Assembly: GCA_963781195.1 (NCBI GenBank)
Contig: CAWAEZ010000002.1
Span: 333,179 to 397,178 of the forward strand
DNA: 64,000 nucleotides
Origin: JAJPKK01 sp963781195
Lineage (GTDB): Bacteria > Pseudomonadota > Alphaproteobacteria > Rhizobiales > Xanthobacteraceae
Reading direction: 5' to 3'
Shown here piece after piece: positions 24,589-33,659 of this stretch. The position numbers and the translations under genes were made by a program. Numbering within the stretch: position 1 is the first letter of the stretch; each line of letters opens with the position of its first letter. Under the pieces are notes generated by a model that was not told where the DNA came from, did no database searches, and was given only the letters and a program-made list of their open reading frames with translations.

Positions 24589-25727
24589 TGTTCGGGCGCA
24601 TCGCCAGCATCGTGGTCAAGGAGTTCATCGAGCTGTGGCGGGACAAATGGGGCCGCTTCCGCCTCATCGTGCCGCCGCTGATCCAACTGCTGCTGTTCGG
24701 GTATGCGGCGACCTTCGAGGTCTATCACGTGTCGACGGCGGTGCTCGACCTCGACCATTCCCAGGAAAGCCGGGCGCTGGTCGATCGCTTCACCGCCAGC
24801 AATCGGTTCGATATCGTCCGCCGCGCGCAGACCCAGGAGGAGGTCGACGGCATGATCGATCGCAGCGACGCGGCGGTCGCACTCGTCATCCATGCCGGGT
24901 TCGCCAATCTCCTGCGCAAGGGCCAGGGGGCGCCTGTCCAGGTCCTGGTCGACGGCACCAATTCGAACACCGCGCTGATCGCGCTCGGCTACGTCAACAC
25001 CATCGCCGGAGAGTTCGCACAAGACTACGTCGGCGATCTCGTCCAGCGCACCCAGGGCATCAAGGGCCTCCAGCAGGCGCAGGTTCAGGTGCGGCTCGAG
25101 CAGCGGCCGTGGTTCAATCCCAATTTCAACGGGCGCTGGTTTTTCGTCCCCGGCGTGATCGCGACCATCACCCTCGTCATGGTGGTCAATCTCACCGCGT
25201 TCGCCGTGGTGCGCGAACGCGAGGTCGGCACCCTCGAGCAGATCATGGTGAGCCCGATCCGGCCGGCCGAATTCATTCTCGGCAAGACCGTTCCTTATTT
25301 CGTGGTCGGCCTCGGCCTTGCGGGCCTGGTCACGATCGCCGGAATCCTCTGGTTTGAGGTGCCGTTCGTCGGCAATCCCCTCGTCTTCATCTTCGGAACC
25401 ATGCTCTACCTGTTGAGCCTGCTGGCACTGGGCCTTCTGATTTCGACGGTCTGCTCGACCCAGCAGCAGGCCTTTGCCACCAACTTCTTCGTGCTCAACC
25501 CGCTCTTCATCCTGTCGGGCTTCAGCTTTCCGATCGTCAGCATGCCGCAGGTGCTGCAGTGGTTCACCTACGTGAATCCGCTGCGGTATTTTCTCATCGT
25601 GATCCGCGGGACCTTTCTCAAGGGGATCGGGATTGCCATATTATGGCCGGAACTGCTGGCAATGGCGGCCATCGCCGCGGTGCTGCTGACGTTCAGCATC
25701 CTGCGGTTCAGCAAATCGTTGGAATAA
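24588..25727 (+). CDS. ABC-2 exporter permease (YbhR-like)
   Basis: A 379-residue paralogue of the preceding permease: N-terminal helix after KEFIELWRDKWGRF, periplasmic domain (about 45-175, with LDLDHSQESRALVDRFTASN), then helices from GVIATITLVMVVNLTAF to the end. The family motif VREREVGTLEQIMVSPI lies before the third helix. The ATG overlaps the previous stop (TGATG). It pairs with the upstream permease to form the transmembrane pore. Substrate unknown; enteric relatives act on drugs and Na+. Confidence 0.9.
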   Translation: MFGRIASIVVKEFIELWRDKWGRFRLIVPPLIQLLLFGYAATFEVYHVSTAVLDLDHSQESRALVDRFTASNRFDIVRRAQTQEEVDGMIDRSDAAVALVIHAGFANLLRKGQGAPVQVLVDGTNSNTALIALGYVNTIAGEFAQDYVGDLVQRTQGIKGLQQAQVQVRLEQRPWFNPNFNGRWFFVPGVIATITLVMVVNLTAFAVVREREVGTLEQIMVSPIRPAEFILGKTVPYFVVGLGLAGLVTIAGILWFEVPFVGNPLVFIFGTMLYLLSLLALGLLISTVCSTQQQAFATNFFVLNPLFILSGFSFPIVSMPQVLQWFTYVNPLRYFLIVIRGTFLKGIGIAILWPELLAMAAIAAVLLTFSILRFSKSLE

Positions 25728-25743
25728 CGGCGGCTGCCGGCGC

Positions 25744-26943
25744 ATGATGCCGGCGGGACTGTTTCGATCCGGGTTCGACATCCGCCGCACGATGCGGCAG
25801 GCGGTCTCGACGATGACCAAGAAAGAACGGGAAACGCTGCCGGTGCCGGAGTTTCCGGCGAGCCTGTTCGCCTGGCCGGCGTTGATGGCGGCGAGCGTCG
25901 GCGAAGCGTTCGCGGCGTCGTTGGCCGGGCATAAGGCAGAGCCGGAGAGCGAAGAGCGCGAGCCGCTCTGGACCACGCCGCATCGGGTGCGCCTCGAACT
26001 CGGCACCATGGCGCTGCGCGATTTTTCCCGCGACGGGCGCCGCGATGAGGGCCAGGTCGCGGCGCTCATCTGCGCCCCGTTCGCGCTGCACGGCGCGACC
26101 ATCGCCGATTTCGCGCCCGGCCACAGCGTGATCGCGGCGCTGCAAGCCGGCGGCGTCGGAGCGGTCCATGTCACCGATTGGCGCTCAGCCGGGGCCGACA
26201 TGCGCTTCCTGTCGATCGACAACTATCTCGCCGATCTCAACGTGGCCGTCGACGAACTCGAGCCGCCGGTCGACCTCATCGGGCTCTGTCAGGGCGGCTG
26301 GATGGCGCTGGCATATGCGGCGCGTTTCCCCGACAAGGTGCGGAGGCTCGTCATCGCCGGCGCACCGGTCGATATCGCCGCGGCGCCGTCGCAGCTGTCG
26401 CAGATGACCTCCAAGCTTCCGCTCGCGACGTTCGAAGAGTTCGTCGCTTCCCAGGGCGGGCGCGTCCGGGGCGAGCGTGTCCTGCAAATCTGGGGCACCG
26501 CGCTGATCGCCGACGACACACGGCGCGTACTGCAGCTTCCGCCGCTCGATCACGCAGCGCCCAAGCAGGAGATCGAGCTGCGATTCGAGGACTGGTACAG
26601 GCGCACGGTGGACCTTCCCGGGACATATTACCTCCAGGTGGTGTCGTGGCTTTACCAGCAGAATCGGCTCGCCACCGGTAGGTTCGTCGCGCTGGGAAGG
26701 CCGGTCGACCTCTCGCGCCTGTCCCATCCGATCTTCCTGCTCAGCGCCGCCGACGACGAGATCGTCGCCCCGGCGCAGTTGTTCGCCACCGCGGACCGTG
26801 TCGGCACGCCCAAGGGGCATATCGCGACGGCAGCCGAGCCGGGCGGGCATCTCAGCCTGTTTCTCGGCGCCGAGACCATCAGGTCCGCATGGCCGCGGAT
26901 CGCCCGTTGGCTCCTTCAGGAGGACGTCGCGGCGGCACCCTGA
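25744..26943 (+). CDS. PHA-synthase-like alpha/beta hydrolase
   Basis: A 399-residue protein related to poly(3-hydroxyalkanoate) synthases. The PhaC-type lipase box has Cys182 in GLCQGGW in place of Ser, and the charge-relay pair is seen in SAADDEIVAP (Asp) and GGHLSLF (His). Other PhaC-like marks are FEDWYRRTVDLPGTYYLQVV and RFVALGRPVDLSRLSHP. It is shorter than class I PhaC (about 590) and close to class III PhaC (about 355), but no PhaE partner lies nearby. Several ATGs open the frame (25744, 25795); the first is taken without a strong ribosome site. It follows the exporter by 16 bases, so it may share its low-oxygen control. A different acyl-transfer or hydrolase role is possible. Confidence 0.72.
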   Translation: MMPAGLFRSGFDIRRTMRQAVSTMTKKERETLPVPEFPASLFAWPALMAASVGEAFAASLAGHKAEPESEEREPLWTTPHRVRLELGTMALRDFSRDGRRDEGQVAALICAPFALHGATIADFAPGHSVIAALQAGGVGAVHVTDWRSAGADMRFLSIDNYLADLNVAVDELEPPVDLIGLCQGGWMALAYAARFPDKVRRLVIAGAPVDIAAAPSQLSQMTSKLPLATFEEFVASQGGRVRGERVLQIWGTALIADDTRRVLQLPPLDHAAPKQEIELRFEDWYRRTVDLPGTYYLQVVSWLYQQNRLATGRFVALGRPVDLSRLSHPIFLLSAADDEIVAPAQLFATADRVGTPKGHIATAAEPGGHLSLFLGAETIRSAWPRIARWLLQEDVAAAP

Positions 26944-26981
26944 TCTCCGGATGCGTCACCGCGTTTGGGCACGACGCCTGC

Positions 26982-27179
26982 TCAGAACTGGAAGATCAGC
27001 TTGGCCACGGCGTAGACGACCGCGCACCCGATGAACGCCAGGATCAGCGTGACCGCGAGGTCGAGCTGCTTCTTGAACTCGGAGACCGCCTGCGACCGCT
27101 TGGCCGAGCGCATGAACATCGCCCGCGCGAACAGCACGAACGGCATGATCGCCAGGATGATCCCGATGAACTTGAACAT
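26982..27179 (-). CDS. Small two-helix membrane protein
   Basis: A 65-residue protein with two hydrophobic segments (about 3-21, KFIGIILAIMPFVLFARAMF, and 41-62, LAVTLILAFIGCAVVYAVAK) joined by a basic loop (RSAKRSQAVSEFKKQ). The ATG at 27179 has an AGGAAGG ribosome site, and the open frame upstream is unrelated. Similar short two-helix proteins are widespread in Rhizobia-like genomes with no assigned function. It converges with the PHA-synthase-like gene and diverges from the Bug gene. Confidence 0.7.
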   Translation of the reverse strand: MFKFIGIILAIMPFVLFARAMFMRSAKRSQAVSEFKKQLDLAVTLILAFIGCAVVYAVAKLIFQF

Positions 27180-27326
27180 GAGGGCCTTCCTGGCTCTGCG
27201 GCGCCGGGTGATCCCGGCCCCGCGGCGCACGTGCGTGGCCGTCGACCGCAAGTGATGCGCCGTCGCGTTATCCGCTCGAACAGGCAATAGCCGGGAGGCG
27301 CCGACTTGTCACGCGACGGGACCATG

Positions 27327-27347
27327 ACGCCATGTTAGTCATGGCGT
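27327..27347. promoter_or_regulatory. Inverted repeat upstream of Bug-type gene
   Basis: Perfect 8-bp arms ACGCCATG / CATGGCGT around TTAGT, 104 bases before the start of the Bug-type gene. It may be an operator; its partner protein is unknown. Confidence 0.4.
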
Positions 27348-27450
27348 GTGGCAACGTGCGCGGTGTCGCGGTGCCGTGCGGTCGACGCGCTCCTGGCGGT
27401 TCGTCCCCGCGCTCCACGCAAAAACGGCAATCAGGGGGAGGAGACATCCG

Positions 27451-27525
27451 ATGGCGTTGCGGGCAATGGCGTTGCGGGCGATGGCGTTGCAGGCAATGGC
27501 GTGGCGGGCGATGGCGTTGAAGGCG
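27451..27525 (+). repeat. 5 x 15-bp tandem repeat in a signal peptide
   Basis: Five consecutive units of the type ATGGCGTTGCGGGCA at the very start of the Bug-type gene. Each unit carries an in-frame ATG, so copy changes alter signal length without frame loss. Confidence 0.92.
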
Positions 27526-28485
27526 GTCGGCGCGGCGCTTCTGCTCTGCGGTGTTTTTGTGGGCCACGTCGTGGCGCAGGAGTACCCGAACCGCGCGATC
27601 ACCGTGATCGTTCCGTTCGCGGCCGGCGGCCCGGCCGATCTTCTGGCGCGCATTCTCGGAGCGGAGATGAGCGCCACGCTCAAGCAGCAGATCATCGTCG
27701 ATAACGTCAACGGTGCCGGCGGCACCATCGGCACCGCGCGAGCGGCCAAGGCTCCGCCCGATGGCTACACGCTGCTGCTGATGCATGTCGGCATCGCGAC
27801 GGCGCCGGCGCTGTACCGCAAGCTCTCCTACGACGCCATGACCGATCTGGAGCCGATCGGCCGCATCGCCGACGTGCCGATGACGGTGATCGCCCGCAAG
27901 ACGTTCCCGGCGGAAACGCTGCCGGAGTTCCTGGCCTATGCCAAGGCCAACAAGGACAAGCTCACCTTCGCCACCGCCGGCGTCGGTTCGTCCTCGCATC
28001 TGTGCGGCTTGCTGTTCATGCGCAGGATCGACATGGCCTTCAACATCGTCCCCTACAAGGGCAACGGGCCGGCGATGAACGACCTCGTCAGCGGCCAGAT
28101 CGACCTCACCTGCGACCAGACCACCAACACCACGGAGCAGATCCGCGGCGGCACCGTGAAGGCCTATGGCGTGACCTCCAAGGCACGGTTGTCGTCCATG
28201 CCCGCGCTGGCCACCCTGGACGAACTGGGCTTGAAAGGATTCGAAGTGGTCGCGTGGTACGGATTGTGGGCGCCGAAGGGCACGCCGAAGCCGGTGCTGG
28301 ACACGCTCGACCACGCGCTCCAGGCGGCGGTCCAGGCTCCCGCATTCAACGCCCGGATGGCCGATCTCGGCTCTCTCGCCGCGACCCCCGCGGCCGCGAC
28401 CCCGGAGGCCTTGCGCGCCCACCTCAAATCGGAGATCGATCTGTGGGGGGCGGTGCTCAAGCAAGCCGGCGTCGCTGCGGAGTAG
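27451..28485 (+). CDS. Bug/TctC-family binding protein with repeated signal peptide
   Basis: A 344-residue periplasmic receptor: marks include PFAAGGPADLLARILG, VDNVNGAGGTIGTARAAKA, DGYTLLLMH and NIVPYKGNGPAMNDLVSGQI. The start is unusual: the first 25 residues are five 15-bp repeats (MALRA, MALRA, MALQA, MAWRA, MALKA), each with its own ATG, before the hydrophobic core VGAALLLCGVFVGHVVA and cleavage before QEYPN. GGAGG ten bases before the first ATG supports 27451. No membrane transporter genes are adjacent; a zinc alcohol dehydrogenase follows and may act on the same compound. Confidence 0.88.
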   Translation: MALRAMALRAMALQAMAWRAMALKAVGAALLLCGVFVGHVVAQEYPNRAITVIVPFAAGGPADLLARILGAEMSATLKQQIIVDNVNGAGGTIGTARAAKAPPDGYTLLLMHVGIATAPALYRKLSYDAMTDLEPIGRIADVPMTVIARKTFPAETLPEFLAYAKANKDKLTFATAGVGSSSHLCGLLFMRRIDMAFNIVPYKGNGPAMNDLVSGQIDLTCDQTTNTTEQIRGGTVKAYGVTSKARLSSMPALATLDELGLKGFEVVAWYGLWAPKGTPKPVLDTLDHALQAAVQAPAFNARMADLGSLAATPAAATPEALRAHLKSEIDLWGAVLKQAGVAAE

Positions 28486-28538
28486 AGTTTTCGGGCACGC
28501 CCATCGCTCCGCAATCGCTGCCAATGAAAGGACCGACT

Positions 28539-29549
28539 GTGTTGCGCGCAATGGTGCTCGACCGGCCCGGCACGCCGCTCGTGATGCGCGAGCGGGCGAT
28601 GCCCGGTCCCGGCCCGGGCGAGATCCTCATCGAGGTTTTGGCATGCGGGGTCTGCCGCACCGACCTTCACGTGGTCGACGGCGAATTGCCCGACCCCAAG
28701 CTGCCCATCATCCCCGGCCACGAGATCGTCGGGCGGGTTGCCGCGTGCGGCGAAGGCGTGTCCGGCCTCGCGCCGGGAGCCCGGGTCGGCGTGCCGTGGC
28801 TCGGCGCGACCTGCGGCGTCTGCCCTTATTGCCGCAGCGGCCGCGAGAATTTGTGCGACCGGCCGCTGTTCACCGGATACACGCGCGACGGCGGCTTCGC
28901 TTCCCATACCGTCGCCGACGCCCGCTACTGCTTTCCGTTGCCGGAACAGGCCGACGCCGCCGAACTGGCGCCGCTGATGTGCGCGGGGCTGATCGGCTGG
29001 CGCAGCTATCGCATGGCGGGGGGAGGGAGCGACGCGGAGAGCGGCGCGGGCGGCCGTCTCGGCATCTACGGCTTCGGCGCCGCCGCCCACATCCTGGCCC
29101 AGGTGGCGATCGCGCAAGGCCGTCGCGTCTACGCGTTCACCCGCACCGGCGATGTCGAGGCGCAGCACTTCGCGCGCCGCCTCGGCGCCGCCTGGGCCGG
29201 CGGATCCGACGAGATGCCGCCGGAGCCGCTCGACGCTGCGATCATCTTCGCCCCGGTCGGCGCGCTGGTACCGGCAGCTCTGCAGGCGGTCAAGAAGGGC
29301 GCGCGGGTCGTGTGCGGCGGCATCCACATGTCCGATATTCCGAGCTTTCCGTACCGGATCCTGTGGGAGGAACGTCAACTCCTCTCGGTGGCGAATCTCA
29401 CCCGCGCGGACGCCCATGAATTCCTCGCGGTGGCGCCGCGGCTGGGCGTCAGGACCGAGGTCCGCCGCTACCCGCTCGCGGAGGCCAACGCGGCGCTCTC
29501 CGACCTGCGCGAGGGTCGCCTGCAGGGCGCGGCAGTGCTGATCCCCTGA
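28539..29549 (+). CDS. Zinc-dependent alcohol dehydrogenase
   Basis: A 336-residue medium-chain dehydrogenase. Catalytic zinc ligands are in ACGVCRTDLH (Cys39) and GHEIVGRV (His61, Glu62); the structural zinc lobe is intact with four Cys in CGVCPYCRSGRENLC. The NAD(P) fold has GIYGFGAAAH, a form typical of the TIGR02822-type subgroup rather than GxGxxG of classic ADH. GTG 28539 is chosen because AAAGGA lies six bases before it and the product then begins MLRAMVLDRPG, the usual start; an ATG at 28524 is also in frame. It follows the Bug gene by 53 bases. Confidence 0.88.
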   Translation: MLRAMVLDRPGTPLVMRERAMPGPGPGEILIEVLACGVCRTDLHVVDGELPDPKLPIIPGHEIVGRVAACGEGVSGLAPGARVGVPWLGATCGVCPYCRSGRENLCDRPLFTGYTRDGGFASHTVADARYCFPLPEQADAAELAPLMCAGLIGWRSYRMAGGGSDAESGAGGRLGIYGFGAAAHILAQVAIAQGRRVYAFTRTGDVEAQHFARRLGAAWAGGSDEMPPEPLDAAIIFAPVGALVPAALQAVKKGARVVCGGIHMSDIPSFPYRILWEERQLLSVANLTRADAHEFLAVAPRLGVRTEVRRYPLAEANAALSDLREGRLQGAAVLIP

Positions 29550-29566
29550 CCTGGCCCGCGACTTAG

Positions 29567-29594
29567 GCGCCGATGGTGCTGGGGCGATCGGCGC
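29567..29594. terminator. Hairpin between convergent genes
   Basis: 8-bp arms GCGCCGAT / ATCGGCGC with a 12-base loop, between the alcohol dehydrogenase and the leftward dienelactone hydrolase gene. It could serve both strands. Confidence 0.5.
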
Positions 29595-29606
29595 ACGCAG
29601 GTCGAT

Positions 29607-30419
29607 TTAATTTTTCGCCCGGGTGCCGATCTCGCGGTCCATGAAGGCGACCGAGTTCTTCCAGGCGAGATCGGCGGCGGCGGCCTGGTAGGACTCCTGG
29701 TCGGGGTTCTCGAAGGCGTGCACGGCTCCTGGATAAATGTGCATCTCCACCGCGGGGTGCCGCACGTGAATTCGCTGCACCTGGGGCATCGGCACCACCG
29801 GGTCGGCATCGCCGTAATGCATGATGGTCGGGCAGCGCGGCTCGAGGTCGAAGTATTCCGGCGTGTGAACGTGGCTGCCGTAGAAATTGACCTGCGCGGC
29901 AAAATCGAGCTTGGCCGACGAGCGCCACGACCAGCTCCCGCCGGTGCAGAAGCCCGAGATGGCGACCCGTTCGCGCGGCCCCGCGGCGGCCGCGCAAGCC
30001 GACACGTCCGCGAGGATCTGCGGTTCGGTCAATGCCGCGTAGCTGGCGGCGCCCGCGGCGACGCCGTCGCGGGTGTACGGATAGGTCTGCTCGCGGGTGA
30101 GGCGATCGAACAGCGCCGGCGCGATTGCGGTGTAGCCGGCGTCGGCCCAGCGCGCGCACACGGCGCCGTAATGCGGCGTGAGGCCGAACACGGCGTGCAG
30201 CACCACGATCCCGCCTTTCGCCGGGCCTGCGGGTTCGCTACGCCATGCGGCGAAGCGATGACCATCGGCAGCGACGAGCTCGACCCTTTTCGCGGGGCTT
30301 TTGGCAGCCGCCGGCTGCGCGATGGCACGGCTGCCGAAAGCGAGGAGACCGCATGCGGGCAGGATCAGGCCGCCCTGAAGGAGCAGCCGTCGGGACGGAG
30401 AGCGCAGGGGCACCGGCAT
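29607..30419 (-). CDS. Exported dienelactone hydrolase family protein
   Basis: A 270-residue alpha/beta hydrolase with an export signal (SRRLLLQGGLILPACGLLAF; the SRR pair suggests Tat). The catalytic Cys of dienelactone hydrolases is in SGFCTGGSW, Asp in YGDADPVVPM and His in GAVHAFENPD. Classic cytosolic DLH enzymes open dienelactone in chlorocatechol breakdown, while exported relatives act on other esters or lactones, so the substrate is open. A GAAGGA ribosome site precedes the ATG. It lies downstream of and co-oriented with the TRAP transporter genes, and so may work on or release the transported acid. Confidence 0.85.
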   Translation of the reverse strand: MPVPLRSPSRRLLLQGGLILPACGLLAFGSRAIAQPAAAKSPAKRVELVAADGHRFAAWRSEPAGPAKGGIVVLHAVFGLTPHYGAVCARWADAGYTAIAPALFDRLTREQTYPYTRDGVAAGAASYAALTEPQILADVSACAAAAGPRERVAISGFCTGGSWSWRSSAKLDFAAQVNFYGSHVHTPEYFDLEPRCPTIMHYGDADPVVPMPQVQRIHVRHPAVEMHIYPGAVHAFENPDQESYQAAAADLAWKNSVAFMDREIGTRAKN

Positions 30420-30444
30420 CTTCAGGTTCCTTCACATCTTGGAG

Positions 30445-31911
30445 TTAATGCACCAAGCCGAGCAGCCGCGGCAGCCATAGCGAGATTTCCGGGATGTAGG
30501 TCACCATCACCAGGAACACCAGCATGGTGCCTAGCCAGGGCAGCACCGCGACGGTGAGCTCGGCGATGCCCATCTTGGTGATGCCGGAGGCGACATAGAG
30601 GTTGAGCCCCACCGGCGGGTGGCAGAGACCGACCTCCATGTTGACCGCCATCAGGATGCCGAGGTGCACCGGATTGACGCCGAGCCGCGCCGCCATGGGA
30701 AACAGGATCGGCGCCATGATCAGGGTGATGGCGGCGGGGTCCATGAAGTTGCCCGCGGCGAGCAGCACGATGTTGGTGACGAGCAGGAAGGCCATGATGC
30801 CGAAGCCTTGGGCCGTCATCCATTCGGCCATCGACTGCGGAATCTGCTCCGAGGTGAGGAGCCACGAGAACACCGCGGCATTGGTGATGATGTAGAGGAT
30901 CATCGCACTCATCGACGCCGCCTTGAGCAGCACGGCGGGAACCTCGGCGAACTTGAGCTCCTTGTAGACGAACACCGCGATGAAGAAGGCGTAGACCGCA
31001 GCCACCGCGGCCGCTTCGGTCGGCGTGAACAGTCCGGTGTAGATGCCGCCGAGCACCAGCACGATCAGGAACAGGCCCCAGAAGCTTTCGCGAAACGCGC
31101 GCAGGCATTGTCCCCAACTCGCCCGCTTCATCCGCGGATAGTCGTTGCGCCAGGCGCGATACCAAGTGGTCACCCCCAGCATGGTGGCGAGGATCAGCCC
31201 CGGCACCAACGCCGCAATGAAGAGCTGGCCCACCGAGGCGGAATCGATGACGGCGCCGTCGGGGCCCTTGGGCTGCATGCCGCTGGTCGCCACCGCAAAG
31301 ATGACGAGGTTGATCGACGGCGGAAACAGGATGCCGAGGGCGCCCGAGGTCGCGATCACGCCGGCGCCGAACCGGGGCGGATAACCGTTCTCGATGATGG
31401 CCGGCAGGATGATCGAGCCGATGCCGACGACGGTCGCGACCGACGAGCCCGAGATCGCGGCGAACAGCGCGCAGGCGACGACGCCGGCGAGGCCGAGGCC
31501 GCCATACCAGTGCCCGATCAGCGAGGTCGCGAAGTCGATCATGCGCCGCGCCACCCCGCCGGAGGTGAGGAAATTGCCGGCCAGGATGAAGAACGGGATC
31601 GCCATGATCTCGAAGCGGTCGATGCTGGTGAAGAGCTTGAGCCCCACCATCTTGGGATCGACGTTCGAGAGGATGAACAGATAGGTGAGCACCGACAGGC
31701 CGAGCGCGATCGAGATCGGCATGCCGGTCGCCATCAGTGCGAGCAGCATGGCGAACAGGAGCACGGCGCGCCACGTCTGCGACAACGTGATGATGTCGAA
31801 CCGCGCCAGCACGCAGACCAGCGCGAGCGCCAGCGGCGCGACCACGATCAGCAGCGCCGTCAACTCGCCGAAGCGCGGCCGCGGCGCAAGGGTCTGGGAG
31901 ACACCGCTCAT
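30445..31911 (-). CDS. dctM: TRAP transporter large permease
   Basis: A 488-residue inner-membrane protein with about 12-13 helices, the DctM subunit that couples carboxylate uptake to the Na+ gradient. Family marks: PFFILAGNFLTSGGVARRMI, GISGSSVAT variant (AAISGSSVATVVGIGSIILP), SGALGILFPPSINLVIFAV, and HPPVGLNLYVASGI near the end. The ATG at 31911 overlaps the stop of the small permease gene as ATGA; the longer open frame upstream belongs to that gene on another frame. It works with the DctQ and DctP proteins encoded next. Confidence 0.93.
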   Translation of the reverse strand: MSGVSQTLAPRPRFGELTALLIVVAPLALALVCVLARFDIITLSQTWRAVLLFAMLLALMATGMPISIALGLSVLTYLFILSNVDPKMVGLKLFTSIDRFEIMAIPFFILAGNFLTSGGVARRMIDFATSLIGHWYGGLGLAGVVACALFAAISGSSVATVVGIGSIILPAIIENGYPPRFGAGVIATSGALGILFPPSINLVIFAVATSGMQPKGPDGAVIDSASVGQLFIAALVPGLILATMLGVTTWYRAWRNDYPRMKRASWGQCLRAFRESFWGLFLIVLVLGGIYTGLFTPTEAAAVAAVYAFFIAVFVYKELKFAEVPAVLLKAASMSAMILYIITNAAVFSWLLTSEQIPQSMAEWMTAQGFGIMAFLLVTNIVLLAAGNFMDPAAITLIMAPILFPMAARLGVNPVHLGILMAVNMEVGLCHPPVGLNLYVASGITKMGIAELTVAVLPWLGTMLVFLVMVTYIPEISLWLPRLLGLVH

Positions 31912-32567
31912 CGTGCCGGCTCGGCCACCGACGGGGTCAACGGCGCGGGCGATGGCGCCAGGGCAGGAGCCTCGTATTCGAGGCCGTGGTGGCCCTGATG
32001 CGGGGTGTAGCCGGTCTTGAGGTAGCGATACATCACCTGGAGGAACCTGAACGACATGAGATACGAGCCGAGCGGAATGCACAGATAGATCATCCAGCTC
32101 GGCCATTCGAGCTCAGGCGACACCTGGTCGGGGTCGAGCTCGTAGACATAGATCGCGCCCAGCGTGCCGATGATGCCGGTGAACAGCGCACCGCACAGCA
32201 GCGCGAACACGATCACCGGCTTGCGGGCTGCGGGCGAGAGCTGCTTGACGAAGACGTCGACGCCGACATGGATGCCGGTGCGCACGCCGAGCGCGGCGCC
32301 GAACTTCGCCATCCACACGAACATGTAAGTGGCGAGCTCCTGGGCCCAGGAGAGATTGATCGCCGTGAGCGCGAGGTAGACCCAGTCGGCGGCGAGGCTC
32401 AGCCAGATGAGGCCGTGCGCCTTCGACCAGGTGGAAAGCGCCACCGAATTGCTGGCGCCATAGCGGTGCACGACCGCGACGAAGGTGACGCAGGTCGCGG
32501 CCGCGATCAGGACGCAGATGATCCACTCTTCGAGCCGATCGAGAATACGGTCGAGCAGGCTGAGCAC
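31908..32567 (-). CDS. dctQ: TRAP transporter small permease
   Basis: A 219-residue four-helix membrane protein of the DctQ family (LEEWIICVLIAAATCVTFVA, INLSWAQELATYMFVWMAKF, RTGIHVGVDVF). It has an extra segment after the first helix and a Pro/Ala-rich C-terminal tail (residues about 190-219), making it longer than the usual 160-180. The start at GTG 32567 is chosen because GGAGGGGG stands six bases before it; an ATG at 32609 is in frame but lacks such a site. Overlaps the dctM start. Confidence 0.88.
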   Translation of the reverse strand: MLSLLDRILDRLEEWIICVLIAAATCVTFVAVVHRYGASNSVALSTWSKAHGLIWLSLAADWVYLALTAINLSWAQELATYMFVWMAKFGAALGVRTGIHVGVDVFVKQLSPAARKPVIVFALLCGALFTGIIGTLGAIYVYELDPDQVSPELEWPSWMIYLCIPLGSYLMSFRFLQVMYRYLKTGYTPHQGHHGLEYEAPALAPSPAPLTPSVAEPAR

Positions 32568-32642
32568 GGCGTTCCCCCTCCGCTCATGACCGTGGCCCGA
32601 ATTCTGCACGAGCCCCGCGATCGGCCAAATACGGACGAGATT

Positions 32643-33659
32643 TCAGGACTGAGGCGGCGTGAAGCCGGAGGCTTTGTAGATCTTTTCGATGAAGTCCTTG
32701 CCGAACCGGCCCTGCATCTCCTTGTGGACCGGCATCAGCTTGGCGACCCAGGCCTTCTTCTCGTCGTCGGTCAGGTAATGGACCTGAACCTTGCCGGACG
32801 CCTTGATCTTCTCCAGCGCGTCCGCATTGTCCTTGGCGGCCGTCTCGTTGAAATAGTCGGTCGATTCCTTCACCGCGCGGGCCATCGGTTCCTTGAGGTC
32901 CGCCGGCAGGCCGTCCCAGAACTTCTTGTTGGTGACGAGGGCATAGGTGAGCCGCCCGTGATAGGAAACGGTCAGGTTCTTCTGCACCTCATAGAACTTC
33001 TGGGTCAGAATGTTGGACGGCACATTGTCCTCGCCGTCGACCACGCCGGTCTGCAGTGCCTGGTAGAGCTCGCCGAACGCCATGATCTGCGGAATGCCGC
33101 CGAGCTCGCGCACCGCGGCGTCGAGCACCTTGGAGCCCTGGATGCGCAGCTTCACGCCGCGAAAATCCTCGGGCCGGATGAGCGGCTTGTTGGCGGTGTA
33201 GACGTGGGCGCCATTGTCCCAATAGGCCAGCGGCGTGACGCCTTTGGTCTCCAGCTTCTTGTTGAGGTCGGCCATCATCGGGCTCGCCATCATCTGGCGG
33301 GCGCGGGCGTCGTCGCTCATCAGGAACGGCAGGTCGAAGACGTCGAATTCCTTGACGCCGAGCGGGCCGAACTTGGAGATTGAGGGGGCGAGGATCTGCA
33401 CCGAGCCGAGTTGCAGGGCCTCGAGCTCCTCCTTGTCCTTGTAGAGCGACGAGTTCGGATAGACCTCAACCTTGACCCGGCCGTTGGTGTACTTCTCGGC
33501 GAGGTCCTTGAAGACCATCGCGGCCTTGCCCTTGGGGGCGTCGGGGGAGACCACGTGGCTGAACTTGATGACGATCGGCGCCTGGGCCTGGGCGGCACCT
33601 GCGAAAGCTAGTCCCGCGCTGATGATGACGGCGGCTGCCGCGACGAGCTTCCTGCCCAT
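32643..33659 (-). CDS. dctP: TRAP transporter substrate-binding protein
   Basis: A 338-residue periplasmic receptor with signal peptide (MGRKLVAAAAVIISAGLAFA, cleavage after AQA). DctP marks: FSHVVSPDAPKGKAA, VEVYPNSSLYKDKEELEALQ, FDLPFLM, ELYQALQTGVVDGEDNVPSN and the carboxylate-binding Arg region GVKLRIQGSKV. Such proteins bind dicarboxylates or related acids by an Arg residue. A GGAGGGA ribosome site precedes the ATG. It is the first gene of a dctP-dctQ-dctM-hydrolase group on the minus strand. Confidence 0.93.
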   Translation of the reverse strand: MGRKLVAAAAVIISAGLAFAGAAQAQAPIVIKFSHVVSPDAPKGKAAMVFKDLAEKYTNGRVKVEVYPNSSLYKDKEELEALQLGSVQILAPSISKFGPLGVKEFDVFDLPFLMSDDARARQMMASPMMADLNKKLETKGVTPLAYWDNGAHVYTANKPLIRPEDFRGVKLRIQGSKVLDAAVRELGGIPQIMAFGELYQALQTGVVDGEDNVPSNILTQKFYEVQKNLTVSYHGRLTYALVTNKKFWDGLPADLKEPMARAVKESTDYFNETAAKDNADALEKIKASGKVQVHYLTDDEKKAWVAKLMPVHKEMQGRFGKDFIEKIYKASGFTPPQS

